A stretch of 64,000 nt of DNA from Terrimonas sp. (GTDB lineage: Bacteria; Bacteroidota; Bacteroidia; Chitinophagales; Chitinophagaceae): positions 1-64,000 of the forward strand of contig WGMO01000002.1 of NCBI GenBank assembly GCA_016125075.1, in the 5' to 3' direction. This document shows positions 25,261 to 35,168 of the stretch, one piece after another; the stretch's first letter is position 1, and each line of letters begins with the position of its first letter. Below the pieces are notes generated by a model. The model made no database searches. It had not been told where the DNA came from and saw only the letters and a program-made list of their open reading frames with translations. The position numbers were made by a program, and so were the translations under genes.

Positions 25261-25896
25261 TCAAATTTTACCCTTGTAAAAAAGCAGCCCGGACAGGAGC
25301 GCAATCCCAAAACCGATCAAGATGAGCCCGTTTATCCTGTTGATGATATGAATATTATGTGGGGTCAGCCGCTTCCGAATACGGCCGGCGAGCATGACTT
25401 TGATAATATCGCCCGTCAGTACCAGGGCCAGGCAGGTGGAGAATATGATGATCCGCTGCTGGAGTGTATGATCGACAAAAGTGGTGGAGGTGGTGAGCCA
25501 GAAGATAAAAACAGCCGGGTTGAGCATATTCATGAAAAAACCCGAAAAGAACAGCCGGGCATAATCGCGCTTCCTGAATTTTGCAAATACCTGCTCACCG
25601 GATTCGTTCACTTTCACTTTTTTGAAAAACAGAAAGAAAATGCCCATACTGATCAGGAACAGGCTGCCGGCAATGCCGATTTCCTTTCGGTATGATTCGA
25701 GTGTCCGGAATAATTCAGTAAACACATTACTCAGCAACACAAGGGTGATATCACTGAATGAAACACCCAGTACAAAAGCAATGCCTCCCCTATGACCATT
25801 ATTCAGGCTTTGTTTCAGGATAGAAAAAATAACCGGACCCACGGTTATGCTTAAGATCAATCCTAGTGTTATCCCTTTTAGTAAAGCTTGTAACAT
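25261..25896 (-). CDS. LysE-family amino acid exporter
   Basis: About 211 residues from the ATG at 25896 (MLQALLKGITLGLILSITVGP). The pattern of six hydrophobic segments and the SITVGPVIFSILKQSL opening, then FFMNMLNPAVFIFWL, are characteristic of LysE/RhtB exporters. These export amino acids or their derivatives by proton antiport. It follows the GH3-family synthetase by 35 bp, raising the possibility that it exports the amino-acid conjugate made by that enzyme. Confidence 0.85.
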   Translation of the reverse strand: MLQALLKGITLGLILSITVGPVIFSILKQSLNNGHRGGIAFVLGVSFSDITLVLLSNVFTELFRTLESYRKEIGIAGSLFLISMGIFFLFFKKVKVNESGEQVFAKFRKRDYARLFFSGFFMNMLNPAVFIFWLTTSTTFVDHTLQQRIIIFSTCLALVLTGDIIKVMLAGRIRKRLTPHNIHIINRINGLILIGFGIALLSGLLFYKGKI

Positions 25897-25931
25897 GAAG
25901 CACAAATTATCCGGAATGCCTGCTGAACCGG

Positions 25932-27464
25932 TTATACCCTGGCCGTCTCAATAAACCTGTTCCAGTCTTCCAGCATTTTACCTTTCAGTACCCTCGGAAA
26001 CTTATGTTGACTGCCCAGTTTCCCTTTCAGTTCCATGAACTGCAGGAACTTCTCTTCCGGCAAAACCTCGAGGAATACCGCTTTCAGCGCACTATCCCTT
26101 TCAGTCGCATAGTCATCATTCAATATCCTGAGATGATGATCGATCCGTTGGGCAAGATCTTTTTCCTCCACACTGTCATCACAGGCCACATACCATTTGT
26201 GTGCAAAGAAATTCTGATAGGGAAACCCTACTACGGTAAATTCCGGAATGGAAATATTCAATTCTTCGCTGACCAGCTGGATGGCTTTGTTCATATTATC
26301 AACACTCAGGTGTTCCCCCACCAGGCTCAGGAAATGCTTGGTGCGCCCGGTGATGACCACTTCACACCTTTCCAGGTCGACAAATCTTATCGTGTCGCCC
26401 AACAGGTAACGCCAGGCCCCTGCGTTGGTGCTCATCAGTAAAGCGTAATCACGACCTTCCTCCACTTCGTGGATCATCAGGGCAGCGGGATTATCGATCA
26501 TTCTGCCTTCAGTATCAAAGTTCTTGTCATCAAAGGGTACAAACTCAAAGAAAATATTATTATTAAGGATCAGCTGCATCCCTTTTGCATTTTCCCGGTG
26601 CTTGTAGCCGATAAACCCTTCACTGGAAAGATAGTTCTCAATATAGATGATCGGTTTGCCCAGCAATTTCTCAAATCCCTTCTTATACGGTTCAAATGAA
26701 ACCCCTCCATGAACAAAAAATGAAAAATTCGGCCAGATCTCGTGGATATTCTTCAGCTTGTAATGCTCAATCACCATTTCCATACACATCTGGCACCATG
26801 CCGGTACACCAACAATATACCCGATATCCCATTCTTTGGCGTGCTCCACAATCTCATTCAGTTTTTGGTTCCAGTCCTGTATGGCAGCGATCCTGCCCCC
26901 GGGTTTATAAAAAGTCTGAAACCAGAATGGCCGCTTCTTTGCCAGGATACCACTCAGGTCGCCGGCGTACCAGCCAGCTTCTCCTTTTTTAAGATCGGTA
27001 GCGCCCCCAAGCATCAGGAAACCTTTTGTCATCGCATTTCGCGATACATGTTCGTAGCTGAACAATGAAATAAGCTGCCGGATATAATTAACGGTATTAC
27101 TTCGCAGTAATTCATTCGTGATGGGAATATATTTGCTGGCCGATTCGGAAGTGCCGGAACTAAGCGCATAATATTTAATTTTCCCGGGCCAGGCCACATC
27201 CGGAACACCATCCAGGGTGCGGTGCCACCATTTATCGTAAATTTTATTGTAATCGTGAACCGGTACCAGTTCCTGGAATTTTTTCCCGGGGTGCCGGCTT
27301 AATAAAATATCATCAAACCGGTATTCCTGGCCGAACTCGGTGAACCGCGCTTTCTTCAATAACTTTTTCAATACCTTTAATTGCTGACGCCGGGGGTCAT
27401 TTTCGGGCAGTCTTAATGCATGTGCAATCGCTTTCGGAATCTTTATATCAATAATTCTTGCCAT
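25932..27464 (-). CDS. GH3-family acyl-acid amido synthetase-like protein
   Basis: A 510-residue member of the GH3 auxin-responsive promoter family within the ANL adenylating superfamily. The phosphate-binding loop is YYALSSGTSESASKYIPIT near residue 100, and the hinge region is LGDTIRFVDLERCEVVITGR followed by KHFLSLVGEHLS. Plant members conjugate amino acids to indole-acetate or jasmonate by way of acyl-AMP. Bacterial members are widespread in Bacteroidota but their substrates are largely unknown. A LysE exporter lies downstream and a GT2 glycosyltransferase upstream on the same strand. Confidence 0.88.
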   Translation of the reverse strand: MARIIDIKIPKAIAHALRLPENDPRRQQLKVLKKLLKKARFTEFGQEYRFDDILLSRHPGKKFQELVPVHDYNKIYDKWWHRTLDGVPDVAWPGKIKYYALSSGTSESASKYIPITNELLRSNTVNYIRQLISLFSYEHVSRNAMTKGFLMLGGATDLKKGEAGWYAGDLSGILAKKRPFWFQTFYKPGGRIAAIQDWNQKLNEIVEHAKEWDIGYIVGVPAWCQMCMEMVIEHYKLKNIHEIWPNFSFFVHGGVSFEPYKKGFEKLLGKPIIYIENYLSSEGFIGYKHRENAKGMQLILNNNIFFEFVPFDDKNFDTEGRMIDNPAALMIHEVEEGRDYALLMSTNAGAWRYLLGDTIRFVDLERCEVVITGRTKHFLSLVGEHLSVDNMNKAIQLVSEELNISIPEFTVVGFPYQNFFAHKWYVACDDSVEEKDLAQRIDHHLRILNDDYATERDSALKAVFLEVLPEEKFLQFMELKGKLGSQHKFPRVLKGKMLEDWNRFIETARV

Positions 27465-27546
27465 TCAGTAAATTTCTCAGTCTGGTCCTGGTATAAAGTT
27501 ACACAATGTTCGTTCGTATTCAGCGAATATACATTTCCGGTTGCTT

Positions 27547-28419
27547 TCAACGGCTGCTAAAAATATTCCTGAAAAATATACGGGTGGCAGACAGGACGGC
27601 CCGGGTCCATATTCCTGCCTTCAGAAAGTAGGTGTAGGGGTTATGGGACCCATAATATTTTACAGCAAAAACCACCATGGCCCGGTAAAACATTTTTACA
27701 TACCGGATATCCTTTGCCGTGCTTTTCCCTTTGAAATGGGTGATGGTGCAACCTGAAAAATAATAATTCCTGTAGCCATCCTTAGTTATCCGATAGCTAA
27801 GGTCGATATCTTCGGCATACATAAAAAACCGCTCATCAAAGCCCCCGGTTTTTTCAAAAACAGTCTTTCTGATGAGCATAAAGGCCCCGGATAATATTTC
27901 TACAGGATGGTCTTCATTTTCACTCAAATGCCCAAGATAATAACGGGCAAATATTCTAGACCTTGGAAATAATGCCGCCATTCCAAACAGCTTATAAAAA
28001 GAAACTACCGGGGAAGGAAAGGATCTTTTGGATTCCTTTAAAAAATTACCATTTTCATCTACCATCCGAACCCCTATCGCCCCGGCATCCGGCCGGGATG
28101 CTATAAAACTGATACAGTCTTTCAAACTGTCGGGTGGGATAAGCGTATCGGGATTCAGGAACAAAATAAATTCGCCCGTGGCCAATGCCGCCCCCTGGTT
28201 ACAGGCTTTGGCAAATCCCCTGTTCTCGGGGTTGAGGATAAAATTCAACTTTTCATATGAATCGGCCAGTTCTTCGGCTGTGCCATCCGTTGATTGATTG
28301 TCTACAACAATGACTTCTGCGGACAACTGAGCATAAGCTATGGCCCGCTCAACGGCATCCAGGCAATGCCGCAGAAAATCCTTAACGTTATAGCTTACTA
28401 TTATGACTGACAGTTTCAA
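27547..28419 (-). CDS. Family 2 glycosyltransferase
   Basis: A 290-residue GT-A glycosyltransferase opening with KLSVIIVSYN, the invariant first strand; the start codon is a TTG at 28419 and no ATG is available. Next come VIVVDNQSTDGT and LFLNPDT, the nucleotide and metal sites, and FDERFFMYAEDIDLSYR, the acceptor-side ED motif of rhamnosyltransferase-like GT2 enzymes. It probably adds a sugar to a surface polysaccharide or glycolipid. It is first in a leftward run with the GH3, LysE and mtgA genes. Confidence 0.88.
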   Translation of the reverse strand: MKLSVIIVSYNVKDFLRHCLDAVERAIAYAQLSAEVIVVDNQSTDGTAEELADSYEKLNFILNPENRGFAKACNQGAALATGEFILFLNPDTLIPPDSLKDCISFIASRPDAGAIGVRMVDENGNFLKESKRSFPSPVVSFYKLFGMAALFPRSRIFARYYLGHLSENEDHPVEILSGAFMLIRKTVFEKTGGFDERFFMYAEDIDLSYRITKDGYRNYYFSGCTITHFKGKSTAKDIRYVKMFYRAMVVFAVKYYGSHNPYTYFLKAGIWTRAVLSATRIFFRNIFSSR

Positions 28420-28547
28420 ACGGATACGAATTACGGTTTTTTAAAACAGAGCACAAAATGGAAGCCCTCCAAACTTCAACAGATAGACAGATCCCTGGCA
28501 TTTGAATTACCTTTAGAAACCACATTCATTTTTTAAAAACCGATAAT

Positions 28548-29537
28548 ATGAAAATTAAAAACCTGGGATCACAGGGTATCAGGGCCTCGGCATTGGGTTT
28601 GGGCTGCATGGGCATGAGCGATTTTTACGGACAAAAGAATGATGAAGCATCGTTGAAAACATTAAGCCGTGCGGTGGAACTGGGCATCACATTCTGGGAT
28701 ACTGCCGATATGTACGGCCCTTATACCAACGAAGAACTCGTGGGAAAAGCTTTAAAGATGTACCGGGATAAAATTACCATCGCCACCAAGTTTGGTATTG
28801 TGCGGGACCCTTCCGATCCCCAAAAAAGAGGTATTAACGGAAAACCCGACTATGTCAGGAAAGCCTGTGAAGGTAGCCTGAAGCGGCTGGGTATCGAAAC
28901 CACTGACCTTTATTATCTGCATCGGAAAGACCCGGACACCCCCATTGAAGTTACCGTCGAAGCCATGGGTAAACTGGTACAGGAAGGCAAGCTGCGGGGT
29001 ATCGGCTTATCTGAAGTATCCCCAGCCACCCTGCGCAAAGCACATGCCGTATTCCCGGTCACAGCCATCCAAAGTGAATATTCACTCTGGAGCCGGGAAC
29101 CGGAAGAGGAAATGCTGGATACCTGCAAAGAACTGGGGGTGGCTTTTGTGGCCTATAGTCCGCTGGGCAGGGGTTTTTTAACAGGTCAGATAAAAAGTTT
29201 TGACGATCTTGAAAAAGACGACTGGCGCAGGTTCTCCCCAAGGTTTATAGGCGAAAACTTTCAAAAAAATCTCGGATTGGTGAAAAAAATTGAAGCCCTG
29301 GCTGCAGAAAAAGGATGCACGGCTTCTCAGCTGGCCCTGGCATGGGTGATGAAACAGGGTGATCATATTTTTCCGATACCCGGCACCAAAAGGATAAAAT
29401 ACCTGGAGGAAAATGCAGGGTCCCTGCAAATTGAACTGGCTCCCGAAGAACTGGAAGCGCTGAATATTATCGCTCCCCCGGGTGTGGCTGCAGGATTACG
29501 CTATCCCGAAGCTGTCATGAAATCTGTTAATCAATAA
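28548..29537 (+). CDS. Aldo/keto reductase
   Basis: A 329-residue (beta/alpha)8 NADPH-dependent oxidoreductase of the AKR family. It begins [19 protein letters not shown] and carries the catalytic tetrad in [13 protein letters not shown] (Asp, Tyr), ATKFGI (Lys) and YYLHRKDP (His). The C-terminal NADPH site is [15 protein letters not shown]. The substrate is unknown; members of this subgroup reduce a wide set of aldehydes. It is divergent from the GT2 gene and stands alone. Confidence 0.92.
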   Translation: MKIKNLGSQGIRASALGLGCMGMSDFYGQKNDEASLKTLSRAVELGITFWDTADMYGPYTNEELVGKALKMYRDKITIATKFGIVRDPSDPQKRGINGKPDYVRKACEGSLKRLGIETTDLYYLHRKDPDTPIEVTVEAMGKLVQEGKLRGIGLSEVSPATLRKAHAVFPVTAIQSEYSLWSREPEEEMLDTCKELGVAFVAYSPLGRGFLTGQIKSFDDLEKDDWRRFSPRFIGENFQKNLGLVKKIEALAAEKGCTASQLALAWVMKQGDHIFPIPGTKRIKYLEENAGSLQIELAPEELEALNIIAPPGVAAGLRYPEAVMKSVNQ

Positions 29538-29544
29538 CACCTGC

Positions 29545-29576
29545 TTTGGCAGGGGCTTTGACAGGCTGTATCTTTG
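29545..29576 (+). promoter_or_regulatory. Consensus Bacteroidota promoter of the IMPase-thiL-S41 operon
   Basis: TTTG at 29545-29548 and TATCTTTG at 29569-29576 are separated by 20 bp, an exact match to the TTTG / TAnnTTTG pair. Only 3 bp separate the -7 element from the ATG at 29580, so the transcript should start at the start codon itself. Confidence 0.7.
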
Positions 29577-29579
29577 CGC

Positions 29580-30356
29580 ATGCTTAAAGAAACATTACTG
29601 AAATCAGTAACAGCGGGTGCCGCCGAACTGACAAGGTTTTTTGATAAAGACTTTACGATTTCAAATAAGGAAGGGATCAATAACCTTGTAACGGAAGCAG
29701 ACCATGCAGCCGAAAAAGCTATTTTCAGTGTTATCAGGGAAAGCTTTCCCGATCATTACCTGTTAAGTGAAGAAGCCGGAGCCATCGCACAGGATTCAAA
29801 TTACAAGTGGATCATCGACCCAATTGACGGCACCGTGAACTTTGCCCATGGCCTTCCCCTTTGTTGTGTTTCCATCGCTATTGAAAAAGAAGGCGAAATG
29901 ATCATGGGAGCAGTATATGCCCCCGTGCTCCATGAACTGTTTCTGGCGGAGAAAGGGAAGGGCGCAACCTTAAATGACAAACCCCTCCGGGTTAGCCATG
30001 AAACGGATGTGTGGAAATCCTGCCTGGTAACCGGATTCCCGTATACATTTCTGGATATGCCAAACGGCCCCCTGGATGTTTTTGACCGCCTGATCCGTAA
30101 GGGAGTACCAGTCAGGCGACTGGGATCCGCTGCAATCGACCTCTGCTGGGTCGCTGCCGGAAGGTTTGACGGGTTTTATGAACATAAACTGCAGGCCTGG
30201 GACAGCGCAGCCGGTTTTTTGATGGTGGAAGAGTCGGGGGGTACCGTCACGGACTTTTCCGGCAACCGGTACTCACCCTATCAACCCCATCTTGTTGCCA
30301 CCAATGGTAAAATTCATGATCAATTGCTCAATGTTATCAATAACAAATTGCCGTAA
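29580..30356 (+). CDS. Inositol monophosphatase-family phosphatase
   Basis: About 258 residues from the ATG at 29580; a TTG two codons upstream would fall inside the -7 promoter box. The metal-binding motifs of the FIG superfamily are complete: VTEADHAAEKAI, LSEEAG, WIIDPIDGTVNFAHG and WDSAAGFLMVEESGG. It hydrolyses a sugar or inositol phosphate, or may act on 3'-phosphoadenosine 5'-phosphate like some relatives. It abuts thiL with no gap, so the two are translated from one transcript. Confidence 0.92.
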   Translation: MLKETLLKSVTAGAAELTRFFDKDFTISNKEGINNLVTEADHAAEKAIFSVIRESFPDHYLLSEEAGAIAQDSNYKWIIDPIDGTVNFAHGLPLCCVSIAIEKEGEMIMGAVYAPVLHELFLAEKGKGATLNDKPLRVSHETDVWKSCLVTGFPYTFLDMPNGPLDVFDRLIRKGVPVRRLGSAAIDLCWVAAGRFDGFYEHKLQAWDSAAGFLMVEESGGTVTDFSGNRYSPYQPHLVATNGKIHDQLLNVINNKLP

Positions 30357-31385
30357 ATGGAAAACAGAACAGAAATAGCTTCGCTCGGGGAGTTTGGGTT
30401 AATCGATCACCTGACCCGGAATATTGAACTGCAAAACGCTTCCACCATTGTTGGGGTAGGTGATGATGCGGCAGTGATCGATCATTATGGCAGGCAAACC
30501 GTGATCTCCACCGATATGCTGGTGGAAGGCGTTCACTTTGACCTGATCTATACCCCGCTGAAACACCTGGGTTATAAATCCATTATCGCCAATATCAGTG
30601 ATATATATGCGATGAATGCCACCCCCACACAGGTGGTCATCAGCCTCGCTATCAGTAACCGGTTTAGCCTGGAAGCCATGGATGAATTTTACGAGGGTGT
30701 CTTTGCTGCCTGCAAACGGTACGGCGTTGACCTGGTCGGTGGGGATACGACATCCTCCCAGAAAGGGTTCATCATTTCCATTACGGCTATCGGGGAGGTA
30801 GCCCCGGATATGTTTGTAAAAAGAAGCACGGCCAAAAAGGGCGACCTTATCTGTGTAAGTGGCGACCTGGGCGGGGCCTACCTCGGTTTGCTTTTCCTGG
30901 AAAGGGAAAAAAAGATCTACCTGGAAAATCCGCAAATTCAACCGGACCTGGAAGGAGAAGATTATGTGATTGGCCGAATGCTGAAACCGGAAGCAAGAAA
31001 AGATATTATTGAATTTTTAGAAAAAGAAGAGATTATGCCTACCGCCATGATGGATATCAGTGACGGCCTGAGTTCTGAAATACTCCATATCTGCAAACAG
31101 AGCAACCTGGGATGCGTCCTCTATGAAGAAAAGATCCCGATCGCTGAAGATACAAGGGGAGCTGCCTATAAATTCGAGATCGATCCTACAGCCTGTGCCT
31201 TAAGCGGCGGGGAAGATTATGAACTGGTGTTTACCATCTCCCAGTCAGAGCATGAAAAGCTCGTATTAAATGAACAGATCAGCGTGGTTGGCTATATGAC
31301 TGAACCTGAAGAAGGTTCTTATATCATCACAAAGGGCGGAAGCAGACATGTCATTACCGCCCAGGGCTGGAACCATATGAATTAA
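30357..31385 (+). CDS. thiL: Thiamine-monophosphate kinase
   Basis: A 342-residue ATP-dependent kinase of the PurM/ThiL fold that makes thiamine diphosphate from the monophosphate. Signatures are GLIDHLTRN at the N-terminus, VGVGDDAAVI and STDMLVEGVHFDL, which bind metal and substrate, NISDIYAMNATP, GGDTTSSQ and the late MMDISDGLSSEI and SGGEDYELVF. No other thiamine gene or TPP riboswitch is visible nearby. Its stop overlaps the ATG of the next gene (TAATG). Confidence 0.95.
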   Translation: MENRTEIASLGEFGLIDHLTRNIELQNASTIVGVGDDAAVIDHYGRQTVISTDMLVEGVHFDLIYTPLKHLGYKSIIANISDIYAMNATPTQVVISLAISNRFSLEAMDEFYEGVFAACKRYGVDLVGGDTTSSQKGFIISITAIGEVAPDMFVKRSTAKKGDLICVSGDLGGAYLGLLFLEREKKIYLENPQIQPDLEGEDYVIGRMLKPEARKDIIEFLEKEEIMPTAMMDISDGLSSEILHICKQSNLGCVLYEEKIPIAEDTRGAAYKFEIDPTACALSGGEDYELVFTISQSEHEKLVLNEQISVVGYMTEPEEGSYIITKGGSRHVITAQGWNHMN

Positions 31386-32914
31386 TGAAACCCGACCCCT
31401 ACGTCATGTATAAGTTTTATGCAGCCCTTTTATCGGTCGTCCTGATAACAGGCTGTGGCGTGCAGCGGGGTTCTTTTAACCCCAATAAGAAATATGCCCC
31501 CCAAAAACTGCAGCAGGATTATCATATTTTCAGGTCACTGGTCGAAGAATCCCATCCCGGCCTGTACTGGTACACCCCCAAAGAAACAATGAACCGCTAT
31601 TTCGAAACCGGGGAAGAAGCGCTCAGGGACTCTTTGACAGAAAGAAATTTCCGCAAAGTGCTCAGCTATGTCTATTCCCGGGTCAACTGCGGCCATTCAT
31701 CCGTCAGGAGCTCAAAAAAATATGCCCGTCACCTCGACAGTCTTCGGCTCCTGGCCTTTCCCTTAAGTTTTAAGCTCTGGGACCGGAATGGCAGGGGTGC
31801 CAGCGACACCGTTGTCATAACTGCAAACCTTAACCGAAAAGACAGTACCCTGGTGAGGGGAACCGTCATTACCAAAATAGAAGGTAAACCGGTTCATGAA
31901 ATCATTGATACCCTTTTCCGTTTCATTCCTTCCGATGGCTTTAACCTCACCCATAAATACCAGGTACTGAGCAATGGAGGCAGTTTTGGTACATTATATA
32001 CAACGGTATTCGGCATCAGGAAAAATTATAGCATCGAATACCTGGATAGTACGGGGCAGCTTAAGACAACCCTTATTCCTGTTTATGACCCCCGGAAAGA
32101 TTCAACTTCCCGAAAACCCGGTATGCGGTTCTCCCGCCTTCACAAGAAAGAAAGGAAAAGGCGCGAAAAAGAAAACACCCGGAATATACGGTTTGCTGAA
32201 AAAGATCCAACCGCCTACATGACCTTAAATAGTTTCAGTACCGGCTATGGTTTGGGCAGGTTTTTTCACCGGTCATTCAAAGCGATCCGGAAAAATCAAA
32301 CGCAAAACCTTGTCATTGATTTAAGGGGGAACGGAGGGGGTAGTGTGGGCAACTCGACTAAACTGACCAAGTACATCAGTGATAAACCTTTTAAAATTGC
32401 AGACTCCCTGTATGCGATCAGGAAGAAAAGCGCTTATAGCCGGTATATCCAGAAGGATTTCTTTAACCGCCTGTTCAAAACATTATTTACCAAAAAGATG
32501 AGTGACGGAAATTATCATTTCCGCTATTTTGAAAGACATTTCTTTACCCCAAAAAAACTCAATCATTTTAATGGTACCGTTTACCTGGTTACCGGCGGCA
32601 ACTCCTTCTCGGCTACCACCCTCTTTACCCTTTCTGTCAGGGACCAGGATAATGTGATCGTGGTCGGGGAAGAAACCGGCGGCGGGGCATATGGTAACAC
32701 GGCCTGGCTGATACCCGATGTTACCCTGCCCAATACGGGCGTTCGATTCCGGCTTCCTTTATTTCGACTGGTCATCAACAGGGATGCACCCAAAACAGGA
32801 TTGGGTGTTCAGCCTGAAATTGAAGTGAGGCCAAGCGTACAGGCCATACGGTTAGGAAAGGATTATAAAATGGAAAAGGTAAATGAACTGATCAGGGAAA
32901 AAGGGCAGGATTAA
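31385..32914 (+). CDS. S41-family peptidase lipoprotein
   Basis: A 509-residue exported serine protease. The lipobox is LITGC after an N-terminal hydrophobic stretch, with either the ATG at 31385 or the one at 31406 as start. The tail-specific-protease core has LVIDLRGNGGGSVGNST and the catalytic Ser in VTGGNSFSATTLF, followed by VVGEETGGGAYGN. A PDZ-like stretch (residues 150-175) precedes it. C-terminal processing proteases degrade or trim envelope proteins. It overlaps the convergent Omp28-like gene by 4 bp at the stop codons. Confidence 0.88.
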   Translation: MKPDPYVMYKFYAALLSVVLITGCGVQRGSFNPNKKYAPQKLQQDYHIFRSLVEESHPGLYWYTPKETMNRYFETGEEALRDSLTERNFRKVLSYVYSRVNCGHSSVRSSKKYARHLDSLRLLAFPLSFKLWDRNGRGASDTVVITANLNRKDSTLVRGTVITKIEGKPVHEIIDTLFRFIPSDGFNLTHKYQVLSNGGSFGTLYTTVFGIRKNYSIEYLDSTGQLKTTLIPVYDPRKDSTSRKPGMRFSRLHKKERKRREKENTRNIRFAEKDPTAYMTLNSFSTGYGLGRFFHRSFKAIRKNQTQNLVIDLRGNGGGSVGNSTKLTKYISDKPFKIADSLYAIRKKSAYSRYIQKDFFNRLFKTLFTKKMSDGNYHFRYFERHFFTPKKLNHFNGTVYLVTGGNSFSATTLFTLSVRDQDNVIVVGEETGGGAYGNTAWLIPDVTLPNTGVRFRLPLFRLVINRDAPKTGLGVQPEIEVRPSVQAIRLGKDYKMEKVNELIREKGQD

Positions 32915-33942
32915 TCAAAGTCCTGGTGCAAGCCCGCATGGACAAGCTGGGCATTCAAAACCCCGAACCGGGAACCGGTATTTTCAGCAAATATGACATA
33001 GGCCGCCAGTTTCAATGTTGCCAGATTCAACCCGCTGGCATCTACCCCGAATGACCGGGAATAAACACTGTCTTTCACCGCTGCTTCTACCGGTATAGCA
33101 TCCCCGAAAATATCCGTAGCTGATTTCCTCAATACATTGTTATGCGTGTAGTCAGGGATGGGATTACCGGCATTAAAGAAGGGGCTTCCGGGGGTATTGT
33201 TATATAAATTCACCTGGGGAGAAACCACGCTGTCTTCCAGCAGGACAACGACCAGCCTCAGGGGAACACTTGTTGTAATATCGAACTTTACCCTTACTTC
33301 CAGGCTGATCTGGTTTCCATTGATAGCAGAAAACAAAGCCAGCCCGCATTTTGCAATTTTATGCAATGCCGTTTGGATAGAGGATGGCATACCATCCCAA
33401 ACCAGGCTACGTTCCAGGTAAACCGCCGGAAAGGAAGAGATCCCGAACCGGTTCCTCATCTGGGGTTCATACATATATTGAAGAGGGTCTCCGTTATGTA
33501 CCTGCACCGGTATGATATTTTGAAAGGCGTTATGCAGACTATCTACTTTTCGCGTGGTTGCAGGACAGTACCCGCACCAGGTGCCGGCAAACTCTTCTAC
33601 CACTATTTTCTTTGAAAACCTGTTGCTGGATGCGACGACAGCCCTGAAATACACGGGAGCAGACCCCGCACCCCCGGAAACCGCCTTTACCGTATATTCT
33701 TTTGCGGTGTTGGTGGTAAAAATATACCCGTTGAGGGGAGTTCCATCTATATAAACAGTGGACGAGGCCGTGATATCATTACTATCTATATCGGTTACCC
33801 TTATACGCAATTCATCGATGCCATCTGCATAGATCCGGGAGCTGTTGACAGTTACCTGTAAAACATCAACGGGATCCGCCTGCCGTTTCTTTGTACAGGA
33901 GATCAGGAGGAAGAAAAAGCCTGCAAATAAAAGTTGCTTCAC
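32911..33942 (-). CDS. Omp28-related thioredoxin-fold lipoprotein
   Basis: About 343 residues. The longest frame begins at a TTG at 33957, but a GTG at 33942 gives a cleaner lipoprotein signal (MKQLLFAGFFFLLISC, Cys16), so I prefer it. A beta-sandwich N-terminal region is followed by a thioredoxin-like domain with EFAGTWCGYCPATT (CxxC at about residues 123-126). Family members are Omp28/PG-28-type surface proteins of Bacteroidota; redox activity is plausible but unproven. Confidence 0.82.
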   Translation of the reverse strand: MKQLLFAGFFFLLISCTKKRQADPVDVLQVTVNSSRIYADGIDELRIRVTDIDSNDITASSTVYIDGTPLNGYIFTTNTAKEYTVKAVSGGAGSAPVYFRAVVASSNRFSKKIVVEEFAGTWCGYCPATTRKVDSLHNAFQNIIPVQVHNGDPLQYMYEPQMRNRFGISSFPAVYLERSLVWDGMPSSIQTALHKIAKCGLALFSAINGNQISLEVRVKFDITTSVPLRLVVVLLEDSVVSPQVNLYNNTPGSPFFNAGNPIPDYTHNNVLRKSATDIFGDAIPVEAAVKDSVYSRSFGVDASGLNLATLKLAAYVIFAENTGSRFGVLNAQLVHAGLHQDFD

Positions 33943-34003
33943 CGGCTTAAAATACAAATTAGTTTTTACACCAATTATCGCCTGGCTGACAGTTCCGCTT
34001 TTG

Positions 34004-35110
34004 TTAAGGGTGAATGGTACTGATTACCTGAAAATCATCATCAAATACAACGAATGCGGCTTCATAGCCTGGCAGGATATACCCCAGTCGTTTATCCCCC
34101 CCGATGGCTTTTGCAGGATAAGCGGTGGCCATCCTCAGTGCTTCATCGAGCGCTATCCCTGCACGCAGCACGCAATTTTTCACGGCCTGCATCATTGTTA
34201 GTGATGATCCTGATAAAGTTCCATCCGGCAATACATAACGGTCTTCTTTAAACAGGTGGTGATAGGGGCCTTCTGTGATTGTAGTAACGGCATCTGTAAT
34301 AAGGAATAACCTATCACCCATGATACGCATACTGATATTGACTGCGGCAAAATCAACATGAATGCCATCTGCCACAATACTGGACATCACCCTTGTATCG
34401 TGATAAATAGCCCCCACCATACCCGGCTCCCTTCCCTGGAAGGGCGACATAGCATTAAACAGATGCGTTGCCAGCGGTATCCCCAGGTCAAAACCATGCC
34501 GGGCCTGCTGATAGGTGGCAAGACTATGTCCTGCAGAAAGGATGATACCATTATCCAGTAATAAACGAATGATGGCATCATCACACCGTTCGGGCGCCAG
34601 CGTTATCATTTTTATAATGCCCCTTCCCGCCTCCAGGAGCTGCTTTATTTTATTCACTTCCGGGTTCTGAATAAATTCCGTTTTATGGGCACCCCGCTTT
34701 TGCGGATGGATATAAGGTCCTTCAAGATGCAGGCCCAAAAGGCCTTTTCCCCCTTTGTTCCAATAGTCCCTGACCGTCTCGATTCCCTTATATACCACCT
34801 CATCACTATTGGTGGCAATCGTGATCATGAAATGATGACAACCGCCATTGCTGCAATATTGATAGGTCTTCTCCAGGCTTTCAAGGGATAAATGATGGGC
34901 GAAGAGCTGTCCGTTTCCCCCATAGATCTGCAGGTCAATAAATGCAGGTGCAAGATTTTTTCCTTCGAGATCAATTTTTTCATAATCACCGGGTATCTCG
35001 GACTCCGGGATGATATCCCGGATGATGCCTTCTTCTGTGAGAATAGCTTTTCCTTCCAGTATTGTTAACCCGGTATAGATTTTGATATTATAATAAGCAG
35101 AATGTAACAA
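34004..35110 (-). CDS. nagA: N-acetylglucosamine-6-phosphate deacetylase
   Basis: A 368-residue amidohydrolase that removes the acetyl group from GlcNAc-6-phosphate. The metal-site and substrate motifs are GLHLEGPYIHPQKRGAH, LSAGHSLATYQQA, THLFNAMSPFQGREPG and FLITDAV. No ATG is available near the N-terminus, so the start is a TTG at 35110, which leaves the exact N-terminus uncertain. No nagB or transporter is adjacent; the enzyme serves amino-sugar or cell-wall recycling. Confidence 0.93.
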   Translation of the reverse strand: MLHSAYYNIKIYTGLTILEGKAILTEEGIIRDIIPESEIPGDYEKIDLEGKNLAPAFIDLQIYGGNGQLFAHHLSLESLEKTYQYCSNGGCHHFMITIATNSDEVVYKGIETVRDYWNKGGKGLLGLHLEGPYIHPQKRGAHKTEFIQNPEVNKIKQLLEAGRGIIKMITLAPERCDDAIIRLLLDNGIILSAGHSLATYQQARHGFDLGIPLATHLFNAMSPFQGREPGMVGAIYHDTRVMSSIVADGIHVDFAAVNISMRIMGDRLFLITDAVTTITEGPYHHLFKEDRYVLPDGTLSGSSLTMMQAVKNCVLRAGIALDEALRMATAYPAKAIGGDKRLGYILPGYEAAFVVFDDDFQVISTIHP

Positions 35111-35168
35111 TGGATTTGATTGAAATGGACTGAGCCGTGAACAAAAAGTCGTTTACAAATAAAATAAG

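Noticed and set aside
30300-31400. TPP riboswitch for thiL
   Set aside because: thiL is inside an operon with zero spacing to the preceding gene, and no thi-box sequence is visible upstream of the operon.
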